Source: Burkholderiaceae bacterium
Lineage (GTDB): Bacteria > Pseudomonadota > Gammaproteobacteria > Burkholderiales > Burkholderiaceae_C
DNA: 64,000 nucleotides
Reading direction: 5' to 3'
Assembly (NCBI GenBank): GCA_017992055.1
Contig: JAGOPK010000014.1
Span: forward strand, 34,700 to 98,699
Part shown: piece after piece, positions 8,136 through 16,950 of the stretch
How positions within the stretch are numbered: the stretch's first letter is position 1
Layout: every line of letters begins with the position of its first letter
Made by a program: the position numbers and the translations under genes
The notes under the pieces: generated by a model
Databases searched by the model: none
What the model was told of the DNA's origin: nothing
The model's input: the letters and a program-made list of their open reading frames with translations, nothing else

Positions 8136-8292
8136 GGCTCACCTCCGGTCGGTCCAGCGCGGCGCCCGTGCCGGCCGGAGGCAGGCCGCGCGCCACGCCG
8201 CCATTGGTGCGCAGCGCAGCACCACCGGTGCTGCGGCAGATCAAGCCGGCGCCGGGCGGAGGCAGGTGCTCTGCGGGCGGCTCTGCGGTGGC

Positions 8293-9243
8293 TCAAGCCG
8301 CGCCGGGCCGGGCCGCATCGCCCAGCGCGGCGGGAATGGCCTCGCGCAGCGCGGCCACAAAGGCCGTCAGGCGCGACGGCTGGTGGCGCGCATGCGGATA
8401 CAGCAGGTACAGCGGCAGGGCCGCGGGCCGCCACTGCGGCGCCAGGTGCAGCAGCCGACCGGTGGCCAGGTCATCGGCCAGCAGCCAGGTGGATGCGGCG
8501 CAGGCGCCCAGGCCCAGCAGCGCGGCGCTGCGCAGCGCATACAGGCTGTCGGTGCTGATGCGCGGCTGCAGCGGCACCGTGGCCGGCTGGCCGCTGTCCA
8601 CATGCTGCAGCGCCAGCTCGTGCCGGTAGTAGGTGCGCAAGGCCAGCCAGGGCAGCGCCGCCAGTTCGTCCGGCGCGGTGGGCAGCCGGCCCTGCGGCAG
8701 CAGCGACGGCGCCGCCACCACGATGCGCGGCACCTCGCCCAGGCGCAGAGCCACCACCGACGGGTCGCGTGGCTCGCCCACCTGGATGGCGCAGTCGATG
8801 CCGCTGCCGATGAAGTCGTGCACATCGTCGCGCAGCAGCCATTCGACACGCACGCGTGGATAGCGCTGCAGAAAGTCGGCCAGCGGCCGCACCAGCAACT
8901 GCTGGCCAAAGGCATGCGGCACGACCACGCGCAGGCAGCCCTCGGGCTCGTGGCGGGCGCCGCGCAGCTCGGCCTCCAGCGCCTCCCAGTCGGCCAGCAG
9001 GGCACGGGCCCGGACCAGGCAGCGCTCGCCGTCCACGGTCAGGCGCAGCGCATGGGTGGAGCGCTGCAGCAGGCGCAGGCCCAGCGACTGCTCCAGCGCC
9101 TGCAACCGCCGGCTGACCGTGGGCTGGGTGGCGCCCAGCTGGGCCGCCGCCGCCGACAGGCTGCCGGCCTCGACGATGCGCACAAAGGTCTGCATCAGCT
9201 GCAGCCGGTCGACCGGGACGGGGGTGCTGCGGGATCTGCTCAT
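8293..9243 (-). CDS. LysR family transcriptional regulator
   Basis: A 316-residue LysR-type regulator. The N-terminal winged helix-turn-helix is clear ('FVRIVEAGSLSAAAAQLGATQPTVSRRLQALE'-type pattern, residues 20-50). A linker helix and a two-lobed type-2 periplasmic-binding-like effector domain follow (about 85-300). ATG 9243 was chosen over an upstream in-frame start because the extra 12 residues lie in the intergenic region. It is divergent from an MFS transporter gene across 109 bases, the usual arrangement for a LysR protein controlling its neighbour. The effector is unknown. Confidence 0.92.
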   Translation of the reverse strand: MSRSRSTPVPVDRLQLMQTFVRIVEAGSLSAAAAQLGATQPTVSRRLQALEQSLGLRLLQRSTHALRLTVDGERCLVRARALLADWEALEAELRGARHEPEGCLRVVVPHAFGQQLLVRPLADFLQRYPRVRVEWLLRDDVHDFIGSGIDCAIQVGEPRDPSVVALRLGEVPRIVVAAPSLLPQGRLPTAPDELAALPWLALRTYYRHELALQHVDSGQPATVPLQPRISTDSLYALRSAALLGLGACAASTWLLADDLATGRLLHLAPQWRPAALPLYLLYPHARHQPSRLTAFVAALREAIPAALGDAARPGAA

Positions 9244-9352
9244 TCGCCCAGCGTATGACCATTCTGCGATCCTCGCCACTACCAGGCCATGCTGCGACGC
9301 AGCAAACTAGCATCCAACTGCTGCTTTTGCGCTTGCCACCCTGTCTTCTGTC

Positions 9353-10528
9353 ATGCAAACAACGAATGATGCTCTGCCCGCACCGCTGGTGCTGCTGCTC
9401 GCCGGTGGCGCCGGCCTGGCGGTGGCCTCGCTGTACTACAGCCAGCCGATGCTGGGCGTGCTGGCCAGCGATCTGCAGGCACCGGCCCAGGCGGTGGGCT
9501 GGATTCCCACGCTCACCCAGCTGGGCTATGCGCTGGGCATTGCGCTGCTGGCGCCGCTGGGCGACCGGCACGACCGGCGCCGCATCATCGTGCTCAAGGC
9601 CCTGGGCTTGAGCCTGGCCCTGCTGGCCGCCGCCACCGCGCCCACGCTGGGCGTGCTGCTGGCGGCCAGCCTGGCGATTGGCATGGTGGCCACGCTGGCC
9701 CAGGACATCGTGCCCGCGGCGGCCACGCTGGCGCCCGAGGCCCAGCGCGGCCGGGTGGTGGGCCAGGTGATGACCGGGCTGCTGCTGGGCATTCTGCTGT
9801 CGCGGGTGGTCAGCGGCGGCCTGGCCCAGGCCTGGGGCTGGCGCTCGGTGTTCGTCATCGCCGCGGCCAGCCTGGCGCTGGTGGCGGTGGCGGCCTGGCG
9901 CGGCCTGCCGGCCTTTGCGCCCAGCACCCGCCTGCCCTATGGCGCGCTGCTGGCCTCGCTGCTGCAGCTGTGGCGCCGGCATGCGGCGTTGCGCCGCGCG
10001 GCCCTGGCCCAGGGCCTGCTGTCGGTGGGCTTCAGCGCCTTCTGGTCCACGCTGGCCCTGCTGCTGCACGGCGCGCCCTTCCACCTGGGCAGCGGCGCAG
10101 CCGGCGCCTTTGGCCTGGCCGGCGCCGCCGGTGCCCTGGCCGCACCGCTGGCCGGCCGCCTGGCCGATGGCCGTGGCCCGGCCTGGGTCACACGCGCCGG
10201 CGCCACGCTGGCCCTGGCCTCGTTTGCGGCCATGGGCCTGATGCCTTGGCTGCCGCTGCCGGCCCAGCTGGGCCTGCTGGCGCTGGCGGCCGTGGGTTTT
10301 GACCTGGGCGTGCAGGCCACCCTGGTGGCCCACCAGACCCTGGTCTACGGCCTGGACCCGGCAGCGCGCAGCCGGCTCAATGCCCTGCTCTTTGTGGGCA
10401 TGTTCAGCGGCATGGCCAGCGGCGCGGCGCTGGGCAGTGCGCTGTTTGCGGCCCTGGGCTGGCCGGGCGTGGTGGGCCTGGCCACGCTGGCCTCGCTGGC
10501 CGCGCTGCAGGTGCTGAGACGGGCCTGA
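9353..10528 (+). CDS. MFS transporter (drug/metabolite efflux type)
   Basis: A 391-residue major facilitator superfamily protein with about 12 transmembrane segments. The diagnostic loop 2-3 motif is 'GDRHDRRRIIV' near residues 63-73. The N-terminal 'SLYYSQPML' resembles YnfM/arabinose-efflux-type permeases. It is transcribed away from the LysR gene, which probably regulates it. Export of a small organic compound is the most likely role; the substrate cannot be read from sequence. Confidence 0.9.
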   Translation: MQTTNDALPAPLVLLLAGGAGLAVASLYYSQPMLGVLASDLQAPAQAVGWIPTLTQLGYALGIALLAPLGDRHDRRRIIVLKALGLSLALLAAATAPTLGVLLAASLAIGMVATLAQDIVPAAATLAPEAQRGRVVGQVMTGLLLGILLSRVVSGGLAQAWGWRSVFVIAAASLALVAVAAWRGLPAFAPSTRLPYGALLASLLQLWRRHAALRRAALAQGLLSVGFSAFWSTLALLLHGAPFHLGSGAAGAFGLAGAAGALAAPLAGRLADGRGPAWVTRAGATLALASFAAMGLMPWLPLPAQLGLLALAAVGFDLGVQATLVAHQTLVYGLDPAARSRLNALLFVGMFSGMASGAALGSALFAALGWPGVVGLATLASLAALQVLRRA

Positions 10529-10546
10529 GGCGTCGCCGAAACGCCC

Positions 10547-12448
10547 TCAGGCCGCGGCCTTGCCGCTGTACATGTCCTCGATCAGCGGCGAGTACTTCTT
10601 GGCGATCAGCGCGCGCTTCAACTTCATGGTCGGCGTCAGCTCCTCGTCCTCGGCGGTCAGGCGCTGCTCGATCAGGCGGAACTGCTTGATCTGCTCGACG
10701 CGGGCGAACTGTTTGTTCACCTTCTCGATCTCCTCGCCGATCAGCGCAATCACCTCGGGCGCGCGGCACAGGCTCTTGAAGTCGCTGAACTGCACGTCGC
10801 GGTCCTGCGCCCACTGGGCCACGTTCTCCTCGTCGATCATCACCAGGCAGCTGAGGTAGGCGCGCTTGTCGCCGATGACCACCGCATCCGTCACATAGGG
10901 GCTGAACTTGAGCTGGTTCTCCCACTCGCTGGGCGTGATGTTCTTGCCGCCGGCGGTGATGATGATGTCCTTCATGCGGTCGGTGATGTAGAACCAGCCT
11001 TCATCGTCGACCCGGCCCACGTCGCCGGTGTGCAGCCAGCCCTCGGCATCGATGGCCTCGGCGGTCTTCTCCGGCAGGTTCAGGTAGCCGCCAAAGCGGT
11101 TGTCGCCACGCAGCAGGATCTCGTTGGTGACCGGCGCGATGCGCATCTCCACGCCCGGCCCGGGGATGCCGATGCTGCCGGGCCGCGTGCTGTCGCGCGG
11201 CGTGACCGTGCCGCCGCCGGCGGTCTCGGTCATGCCCCAGCCTTCGCGCAGCGGGATGCCCAGCGCCAGGAACCAGCGGATCAGCTCGGGCGAGATCGGC
11301 GCGGCGCCGGTCAGGCCCAGGTGCACGCGGTTCAGGCCCAGCATGCGGCGCACATTGTTCAGCACCAGCAGCTGCGCCAGCTTGAGCTGGCCGGCCAGGG
11401 CCGCGCCCACCGGCTGGCCCTGCTCCTTGAGCTTGGCCACCTTCAGGCCCACGCCGATGGCCCAGCCATAGGCCAGCTGCTGGCTCTTGCCGGCTTCCTT
11501 CAGCGCGATCATCACGCTGGAATACATCTTCTCCCACACCCGCGGCACGGCGAAGAACACATGCGGCTGCACCTCGCGCACGTTCTCGAACACGGTCTCG
11601 GGGTTCTCGACGAAGTTGATCACCGAGCGGCGGTAGATGGACACGTATTCACCGATCAGCCGCTCGGCGATGTGGCACAGCGGCAAAAAGGCGATGCGCT
11701 CCTCGGGCGCCGGCAGGCCCTCGAACAGGCCGGGGTTGACGCCCGACAGCACGGCGCACAGATTGCGGTGCAGCATCATCGCGCCCTTGGGCTTGCCGGT
11801 GGTGCCCGAGGTGTAGACCAGCACCGCCAGGTCCTCGGGCTTGCGCGAGGCCAGGCGCTCGTCCAGCAGCCTGGGATGGGCCTTCAGGTACTCGCGGCCA
11901 CGCTCGCGCAGCGCGTCCAGGCTCATCACCTGCGGATCGCTGAAGTGCGTCAGGCCCTCCATGTCGAAGATGATGACGTGGCGCAGCCTGGGCAGCTGCT
12001 CGCGCACCTCCAGCCATTTGTCGAGCTGCTCGTCGTCCTCGACGAACAGGAACACCGAGCCCGAGTCCTCGCACAGATAGTGCACCTGGCCGGCCGAGTC
12101 GGTGGGGTAGATGCCGTTGACCACGCCACCCATGGACAGGCCGGCCAGATCGGTCCACACCCATTCGCGGCAGGTGTTGGCCAGCACCGAGATCACCTCG
12201 CCCGGCTGGTAGCCCAGGCTCACCAGTCCGGCGCCGATCTCGGTGACGATGCCGGCCACCTCGTTCCAGGTATAGGACTTCCAGATGCCCAGGTCCTTCT
12301 GGCGCATCATCACCTGGTCGCCCAGTTCCTTGACGCGCTGCCAGAACATCTTGGGCACGGTGTCGAAGGCCACGGCCTCGGGCGTCCAGTTCGGCCGCTG
12401 GCCGACGACGATGCGGTGGGGGTCTTTGCTGAGGGTGGTTGCGTTCAT
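10547..12448 (-). CDS. AMP-dependent long-chain acyl-CoA synthetase
   Basis: A 633-residue ANL-superfamily ligase of the long-chain acyl-CoA synthetase (FadD15-like) type. The P-loop 'YTSGTTGKPKG' lies near 212-222, the adenylate-binding 'GWGMTETAGG' near 420, 'LHTGDVG' near 480, and the hinge and catalytic lysine region 'DRMKDIIITAGGKNI' near 500. It activates a carboxylate to acyl-AMP and then acyl-CoA. ATG 12448 has a GGAG box 8 bases upstream; an in-frame ATG at 12466 overlaps the livF stop and is an alternative. It ends a Liv-type ABC transporter operon, suggesting the imported acid is thioesterified on entry. Confidence 0.92.
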   Translation of the reverse strand: MNATTLSKDPHRIVVGQRPNWTPEAVAFDTVPKMFWQRVKELGDQVMMRQKDLGIWKSYTWNEVAGIVTEIGAGLVSLGYQPGEVISVLANTCREWVWTDLAGLSMGGVVNGIYPTDSAGQVHYLCEDSGSVFLFVEDDEQLDKWLEVREQLPRLRHVIIFDMEGLTHFSDPQVMSLDALRERGREYLKAHPRLLDERLASRKPEDLAVLVYTSGTTGKPKGAMMLHRNLCAVLSGVNPGLFEGLPAPEERIAFLPLCHIAERLIGEYVSIYRRSVINFVENPETVFENVREVQPHVFFAVPRVWEKMYSSVMIALKEAGKSQQLAYGWAIGVGLKVAKLKEQGQPVGAALAGQLKLAQLLVLNNVRRMLGLNRVHLGLTGAAPISPELIRWFLALGIPLREGWGMTETAGGGTVTPRDSTRPGSIGIPGPGVEMRIAPVTNEILLRGDNRFGGYLNLPEKTAEAIDAEGWLHTGDVGRVDDEGWFYITDRMKDIIITAGGKNITPSEWENQLKFSPYVTDAVVIGDKRAYLSCLVMIDEENVAQWAQDRDVQFSDFKSLCRAPEVIALIGEEIEKVNKQFARVEQIKQFRLIEQRLTAEDEELTPTMKLKRALIAKKYSPLIEDMYSGKAAA

Positions 12449-12462
12449 GGCTGCGGCTCCGC

Positions 12463-13266
12463 TCATCGCCAGGTCTTCTTCTTCTTCCAGCGCCGCTCGC
12501 CGCGCACGCCGGCTTCCTTCATGCCCAGGTAGAACTCGCGGATGTCTTCCTTGTCGCGCAGCACATCGCAGCGGTCTTCCATGACGATGCGGCCGTTCTC
12601 CAGCACATAGCCGTAGTCGGCGGCATTCAGCGCCATGTTGGCGTTCTGCTCGACCAGCAGGATGGTCGTGCCACGCTCGCGGTTGATGCGCACCACGATC
12701 TCGAAGATCTCCTTGGTGAGCTTGGGACTCAGGCCCAGGCTGGGCTCGTCCAGCAGCACCAGCTCGGGGTTGCTCATCAGCGCACGGCTGATGGCCAGCA
12801 TCTGCTGCTGGCCGCCCGACAGCAGGCCGGCGTCCTGCTTCTCGCGCTCCTTCAGGATCGGGAAGTAGCGGTAGACCTGCTCGATGTCGCGCGCCACGCC
12901 GTCGCGGTCGCCGCGGGTGAAGGCGCCCATCAGCAGGTTGTCGTGCACGCTGAGCAGCGGAAACACCTCGCGGCCCTCGGGCACATGCACCAGGCCGCGG
13001 CGCACGATGTCGGCGGGGTCCAGGCCGGTGATGTCCTGGCCCTTGAACTGCACCGTGCCGCGCGTGGGGTCGAGCACGCCGGAGATGGTCTTCAGGATGG
13101 TGCTCTTGCCGGCGCCGTTGCTGCCCAGCACGGTGGCGATCTCCCCGCGCCGCACCTTCAGGCTGACGCCGCGGATGGCCTTGATCGGCCCGTAGGCGCT
13201 TTCGACATTGGCCAGCGAGAGCAGGATCTCGTCTGCGGCCACGGCTTGCAGCGGAACGGCGCTCAT
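12463..13266 (-). CDS. livF: Liv-type ABC transporter ATP-binding protein (LivF-like)
   Basis: A 267-residue ATPase of the branched-chain amino acid/amide/urea transporter class. Walker A is GSNGAGKST near 48-56, with signature LSGGQQQML and Walker B LVLLDEPSLGL, followed by the H-loop region 'ILLVEQN'. The C-terminal 25 residues are unusually basic (WKKKKTWR end). The start ATG overlaps the livG stop (ATGA), indicating translational coupling. With the acyl-CoA ligase directly downstream, the importer may carry a carboxylic acid rather than an amino acid. Confidence 0.92.
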   Translation of the reverse strand: MSAVPLQAVAADEILLSLANVESAYGPIKAIRGVSLKVRRGEIATVLGSNGAGKSTILKTISGVLDPTRGTVQFKGQDITGLDPADIVRRGLVHVPEGREVFPLLSVHDNLLMGAFTRGDRDGVARDIEQVYRYFPILKEREKQDAGLLSGGQQQMLAISRALMSNPELVLLDEPSLGLSPKLTKEIFEIVVRINRERGTTILLVEQNANMALNAADYGYVLENGRIVMEDRCDVLRDKEDIREFYLGMKEAGVRGERRWKKKKTWR

Positions 13267-14063
13267 GCGGCTTGCCTCCTCAGGCTGGACACGTCGTCCA
13301 CCGTGCCCAGATAGGCCTCGATCACGCCCGGATGGGCCTGCACCTCGGCCGGTGTGCCCAGGGCCAGCACCTCGCCCTGGTTCATCGCCAGCACGCGATC
13401 GCTGACGCGCGACACCAGGCTCATGTCGTGCTCGACCATCAGCACGGTGATGCCCAGCTCGGTCTTGATGTCCTGAATCCACCAGGCCATGTCCTCGGTC
13501 TCCTCGACGTTCAGGCCCGACGAGGGCTCGTCCAGCAGCAGCAGCTTCGGAGCGGTGCACAGCGCCCGCGCCAGCTCCACCACCTTGCGCTTGCCATAGG
13601 GCAGGCCGGCGACGAAGCTGTCGCGGTAGTGCTGCAGGTCCAGCAGGTCGATCACCTGCTCGGCGCGCAGCCGCGCCTCCTGCTCGGCACGCCGCGTGGC
13701 CGGCAGGAACAGCAGATTGCTCCAGAAGCCGGTGCCGCGGTGGATGTGGTGGCCGATCAGCAGGTTCTGCAGCACCGTGGCGTTTTCGAACAGCTCGATG
13801 TTCTGGAAGGTGCGTGCAATGCCCAGCGCCGCGATGTCGTGCGGCGCGCGCTCGTTGAGCGCCTGGCCCTCGAAGCTCAGCGTGCCGGTGGTCGGGTTGT
13901 AGATGCGGCTGATCAGGTTGAAGACGGTGGTCTTGCCCGCGCCATTGGGGCCGATCAGCGTGAACACCTCGCCGCGCCGCACGTCGAAGCTGACCTTGTT
14001 GACGGCCAGCACGCCGCCGAAGCGCACGCTCAGCTCACGGGCTTCCAACAGGTTGCTGCTCAT
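13263..14063 (-). CDS. livG: Liv-type ABC transporter ATP-binding protein (LivG-like)
   Basis: A 266-residue ATPase with Walker A GPNGAGKTT near residues 38-46, the LivG-type variant signature 'LPYGKRKVVE', Walker B 'LLLLDEPSSGL' and 'VLMVEHDM' H-loop. The C-terminal 'GVIEAYLG' is typical of LivG subunits. ATG 14063 overlaps the livM stop (TGATG). A GTG one codon upstream is also possible. It forms the second ATPase of the transporter encoded by this operon. Confidence 0.92.
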   Translation of the reverse strand: MSSNLLEARELSVRFGGVLAVNKVSFDVRRGEVFTLIGPNGAGKTTVFNLISRIYNPTTGTLSFEGQALNERAPHDIAALGIARTFQNIELFENATVLQNLLIGHHIHRGTGFWSNLLFLPATRRAEQEARLRAEQVIDLLDLQHYRDSFVAGLPYGKRKVVELARALCTAPKLLLLDEPSSGLNVEETEDMAWWIQDIKTELGITVLMVEHDMSLVSRVSDRVLAMNQGEVLALGTPAEVQAHPGVIEAYLGTVDDVSSLRRQAA

Positions 14064-15139
14064 CACTTCAGCCTCTCGGACTTGGTATAGGACTTCTGCC
14101 GTTTGAACATGCCGCGGCGGTAGAACGGGAACAGCTGCAGCCAGGTGCGCACCTTCAGCCAGCGGCCATACAGGCCCATGGGCTCGAACAGCACAAAGGC
14201 CATCAGCACCACGCCGTACACCACCGCCTGCAGGCCGGCGGCCTGGCCGATGGACGGCGGCAGGAAGTCCTTGCCCAGGGCAATCAGCTGCGGCATGGTG
14301 ATCAGGAACACCGCGCCGAAGAACGCGCCGTGCACCGAGCCGATGCCGCCCACCACCACCAGCAGCAGCAGGTCGATGCTCTGCACGATGCCGAACTGGT
14401 CGGGCGAGATGAAGCGCAGCTTGTGCGCATACAGCGCGCCAGCCAGGCCGACGATGGCCGCCGACAGCGCAAAGGCCAGGGTCTTGTAGCCGGCCAGGTG
14501 GATGCCCATGCTCTGCGCCGAGATCTCGCTGTCGCGGATGGCGATGAAGGCGCGACCGGTGGCCGAGCGCAGCAGGTTCAGCACGCCCAGCGTGACCAGC
14601 ACGCAGGTGCCCAGCGCCAGGTAGTAGAAGGACTCGCCCGAGCCCAGGTCGGCGCCGAAGAACTGCGGGCTGCTCACGCTCATGCCGGCATTGCCCTTGG
14701 TCAGGCTCTCCCAGCGCGCCAGCACCTCCTCGACGATGAAGCCGGCCGACAGCGTGGCGATGGCCAGGTAGATGCCCTTGACGCGCAGCGCCGGCAGGCC
14801 CACCACCGTGCCCACCGCCGCCGACAGCAGGGCCGCCATGACCATGCTCAGCGGGAACGGCCAGCCGCGCGCGGCCAGCACCGCCTCGGTGTAGGCGCCG
14901 ACGCCCAGAAAGGCCGCATGGCCGATGGATGCCAGGCCGGTGAAGCCCGACAGCACCATCAGGCCCAGGCCGGCAATCGCATACACCAGCACAAAGCTGA
15001 ACTGGCTGAGCCAGTAGTCGCCGGCCCAGAACGGTGCGCTCAGCGCGGCCAGCAGCAGCAGGCTGTACCAGAAGGCCTGGCCGCCGTGCTTGACGAGCTG
15101 GATGTCCTGCTCGTAGTGGGTCTTGAAGATGAAACGCAT
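14063..15139 (-). CDS. livM: Liv-type ABC transporter permease (LivM-like)
   Basis: A 358-residue permease with roughly 8-10 transmembrane segments. It carries LivM family blocks such as 'GLASIGHAAFLGVGAYTEAVL', 'IYLAIATLSAGFIVEEV' and 'GGIGSVHGAFFGAVFL'. ATG 15139 is preferred; a frame extension upstream runs into livH. It starts 7 bases after the livH stop. It would pair with LivH to form the membrane channel of this importer. Confidence 0.92.
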   Translation of the reverse strand: MRFIFKTHYEQDIQLVKHGGQAFWYSLLLLAALSAPFWAGDYWLSQFSFVLVYAIAGLGLMVLSGFTGLASIGHAAFLGVGAYTEAVLAARGWPFPLSMVMAALLSAAVGTVVGLPALRVKGIYLAIATLSAGFIVEEVLARWESLTKGNAGMSVSSPQFFGADLGSGESFYYLALGTCVLVTLGVLNLLRSATGRAFIAIRDSEISAQSMGIHLAGYKTLAFALSAAIVGLAGALYAHKLRFISPDQFGIVQSIDLLLLVVVGGIGSVHGAFFGAVFLITMPQLIALGKDFLPPSIGQAAGLQAVVYGVVLMAFVLFEPMGLYGRWLKVRTWLQLFPFYRRGMFKRQKSYTKSERLK

Positions 15140-15146
15140 CGCGGAC

Positions 15147-16022
15147 TCAGACCTTCTTGCGCATCGCGCCGCCAAACAGGCCGTGCGGCTTGACCGCCAG
15201 CATCACCAGCACCACCACATAGGCGGCGATGTCCTTGAAACCCTCGGGCAGGTAGAAGCCGGCGAAGGCCTCGACCAGGCCGATCACCAGGCCGCCGACG
15301 ATGGCCCCGGGCAGGCTGCCGAAGCCGCCCACCACCGCCGCCGGAAAGGCCTTCAGGCCGATGAAGCCCATGTTGGCGTGCACGAAGGTGATGGGCGCCA
15401 GCAGCAGGCCGGCAATCGCCGCCACCGCCGCCGACAGGCCCCACACCAGGCCATTGAGCTGGCGCACCGGAATGCCCATGTAGTACGCGGCCAGCTGGTT
15501 CTGCGAGGCCGCCTGCATGGCGATGCCGATCTTGCTGTAGCGGAACATCAGGAACAGCGCCCCGCACAGCAGCGCCGTCATGCCGATCACCGCCAGCTGC
15601 TCCACGCTGATGACCGCGCCGCCGAGGTTGAGCACCTGGTCCTTGTAGGGCACGGGCAGCGCGCTGGTCTCGGTGCCGATCTCCGGCAGCATCGAGATCA
15701 GGCCACGCGCCGTGTAGCCCACGCCGATGGTCAGCATGACCACAGTGAACTGCGGCTGGCCCAGGATGGGCCGGATCACCAGCCGCTCCAGCGCGATGCC
15801 GAGTGCCAGCATGCCGGCCACGGCCACCGGCGCGGCGGCCCAGAAGCTCCAGCCGCCACTCTTGATCAGCAGCAGCGCACCAAAGGCACCCAGCATCATC
15901 AACTCGCCCTGGGCGAAGTTGACGGTCTCGGTGGCCTTGTAGATGAGCACGAAGCCCAGCGCTATCAGCGCATAGATGCATCCGAGCGAGATCCCGGACA
16001 CCAGCAATTGCACGATCGCCAA
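15147..16022 (-). CDS. livH: Liv-type ABC transporter permease (LivH-like)
   Basis: A 291-residue permease with LivH landmarks: 'LGCIYALIALGFVLIYKATETVNFAQGELMM'-type N terminus, the 'RYSKIGIAMQA' cytoplasmic loop and 'GGFGSLPGAIVGG'. It begins with TTG 16022, supported by a GGGAGA box 7 bases upstream; no ATG is available in a sensible place. It is the first gene of the livHMGF-ligase operon. No periplasmic binding protein gene is attached, unlike most Liv operons. Confidence 0.9.
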   Translation of the reverse strand: MAIVQLLVSGISLGCIYALIALGFVLIYKATETVNFAQGELMMLGAFGALLLIKSGGWSFWAAAPVAVAGMLALGIALERLVIRPILGQPQFTVVMLTIGVGYTARGLISMLPEIGTETSALPVPYKDQVLNLGGAVISVEQLAVIGMTALLCGALFLMFRYSKIGIAMQAASQNQLAAYYMGIPVRQLNGLVWGLSAAVAAIAGLLLAPITFVHANMGFIGLKAFPAAVVGGFGSLPGAIVGGLVIGLVEAFAGFYLPEGFKDIAAYVVVLVMLAVKPHGLFGGAMRKKV

Positions 16023-16269
16023 ACCGATTCTCCCGAGCGCGGCCCGCGCCGGAGGGCGCAGGCCATGGACTGCTGCAAACGGCGCGCAGAGTAGGTGGGC
16101 CCCTGCAGAGCGTCTTGTGTCCAGATGCTGCCTGGGCCGGACCGGGGCGCGAGCCGGGGAAAGCCACTAGGACCCGTGTTCGCGCGCCGGCCGTCACCTG
16201 TTTGACGCGGCCGCGCCGGCGCCGCGGTTAAGTTCGGCGCTCAACATCACGCCCCTGGAGAGCCTTCCC

Positions 16270-16950
16270 ATGCATGTGGCCGACGCCCTCGCCGCCCGTC
16301 GCTCGATCCGCGACTTCCTGCCCCGGCCGGTGCCCGGTGAGCTGATCCGCCGCGTGCTGGCCCAGGCCGCGCGCTCGCCCTCGGGCGGCAATCTGCAGCC
16401 CTGGCACATCGATGTGCTGGCCGGCGAGCGGCTGGAAGCGCTGCGCGCGCTTATGCGCGAGCGCCTGGCGGCAGTGGCCGCCGGCGACACCAGCGAGCAG
16501 CCCGAATACGCCATCTATCCCAAGGAACTGGTCTCGCCCTACCGCGACCGGCGCTTCCAGGTCGGCGAGGACATGTACGCCACCATGGGCGTGGCGCGCG
16601 AGGACCGGCCGGCCCGGCTGCGCTGGTTTGCGCGCAACTACGAGGCCTTTGGCGCGCCGATGCTGCTGTTTTGCAGCGTCGACCGCCGCATGGGCCCGCC
16701 GCAGTGGAGCGACCTGGGCATGTTCCTGCAGAGCCTGATGCTGCTGCTGCAGGCCGAAGGCGTGGACAGCTGCGCCCAGGAGGCCTGGAGCGTCTACCCG
16801 CGCACGATTGGCGGCTTTCTCGGGCTGCCGGCCGAGCGCATGCTGTTCACCGGCATGGCCATCGGCTACCGCAACCCGGAGCACCCGGTCAATTCACTGG
16901 TCGCGCAGCGTGCGCCGCTGGAGGAGTTTGCGCGCTTTCACGGCTGCTGA
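16270..16950 (+). CDS. Nitroreductase family oxidoreductase
   Basis: A 226-residue FMN-dependent nitroreductase-fold protein. The N-terminal RRSIRDF segment and 'SPSGGNLQPWHI' are the classic FMN-phosphate binding signatures. The C-terminal 'GMAIGYRNPEHPVN' matches the second FMN-binding segment. Such enzymes reduce nitroaromatics, quinones or enones using NAD(P)H. It is divergent from the Liv operon across 247 bases and overlaps the 3' end of the converging MATE gene by 13 bases. Confidence 0.9.
   Translation: MHVADALAARRSIRDFLPRPVPGELIRRVLAQAARSPSGGNLQPWHIDVLAGERLEALRALMRERLAAVAAGDTSEQPEYAIYPKELVSPYRDRRFQVGEDMYATMGVAREDRPARLRWFARNYEAFGAPMLLFCSVDRRMGPPQWSDLGMFLQSLMLLLQAEGVDSCAQEAWSVYPRTIGGFLGLPAERMLFTGMAIGYRNPEHPVNSLVAQRAPLEEFARFHGC

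Noticed and set aside
12463-13560. Extended livF frame with about 98 extra N-terminal residues
   Set aside because: The extension lies inside livG and is domain-free; ATG 13266 overlaps the livG stop as expected for coupled genes.
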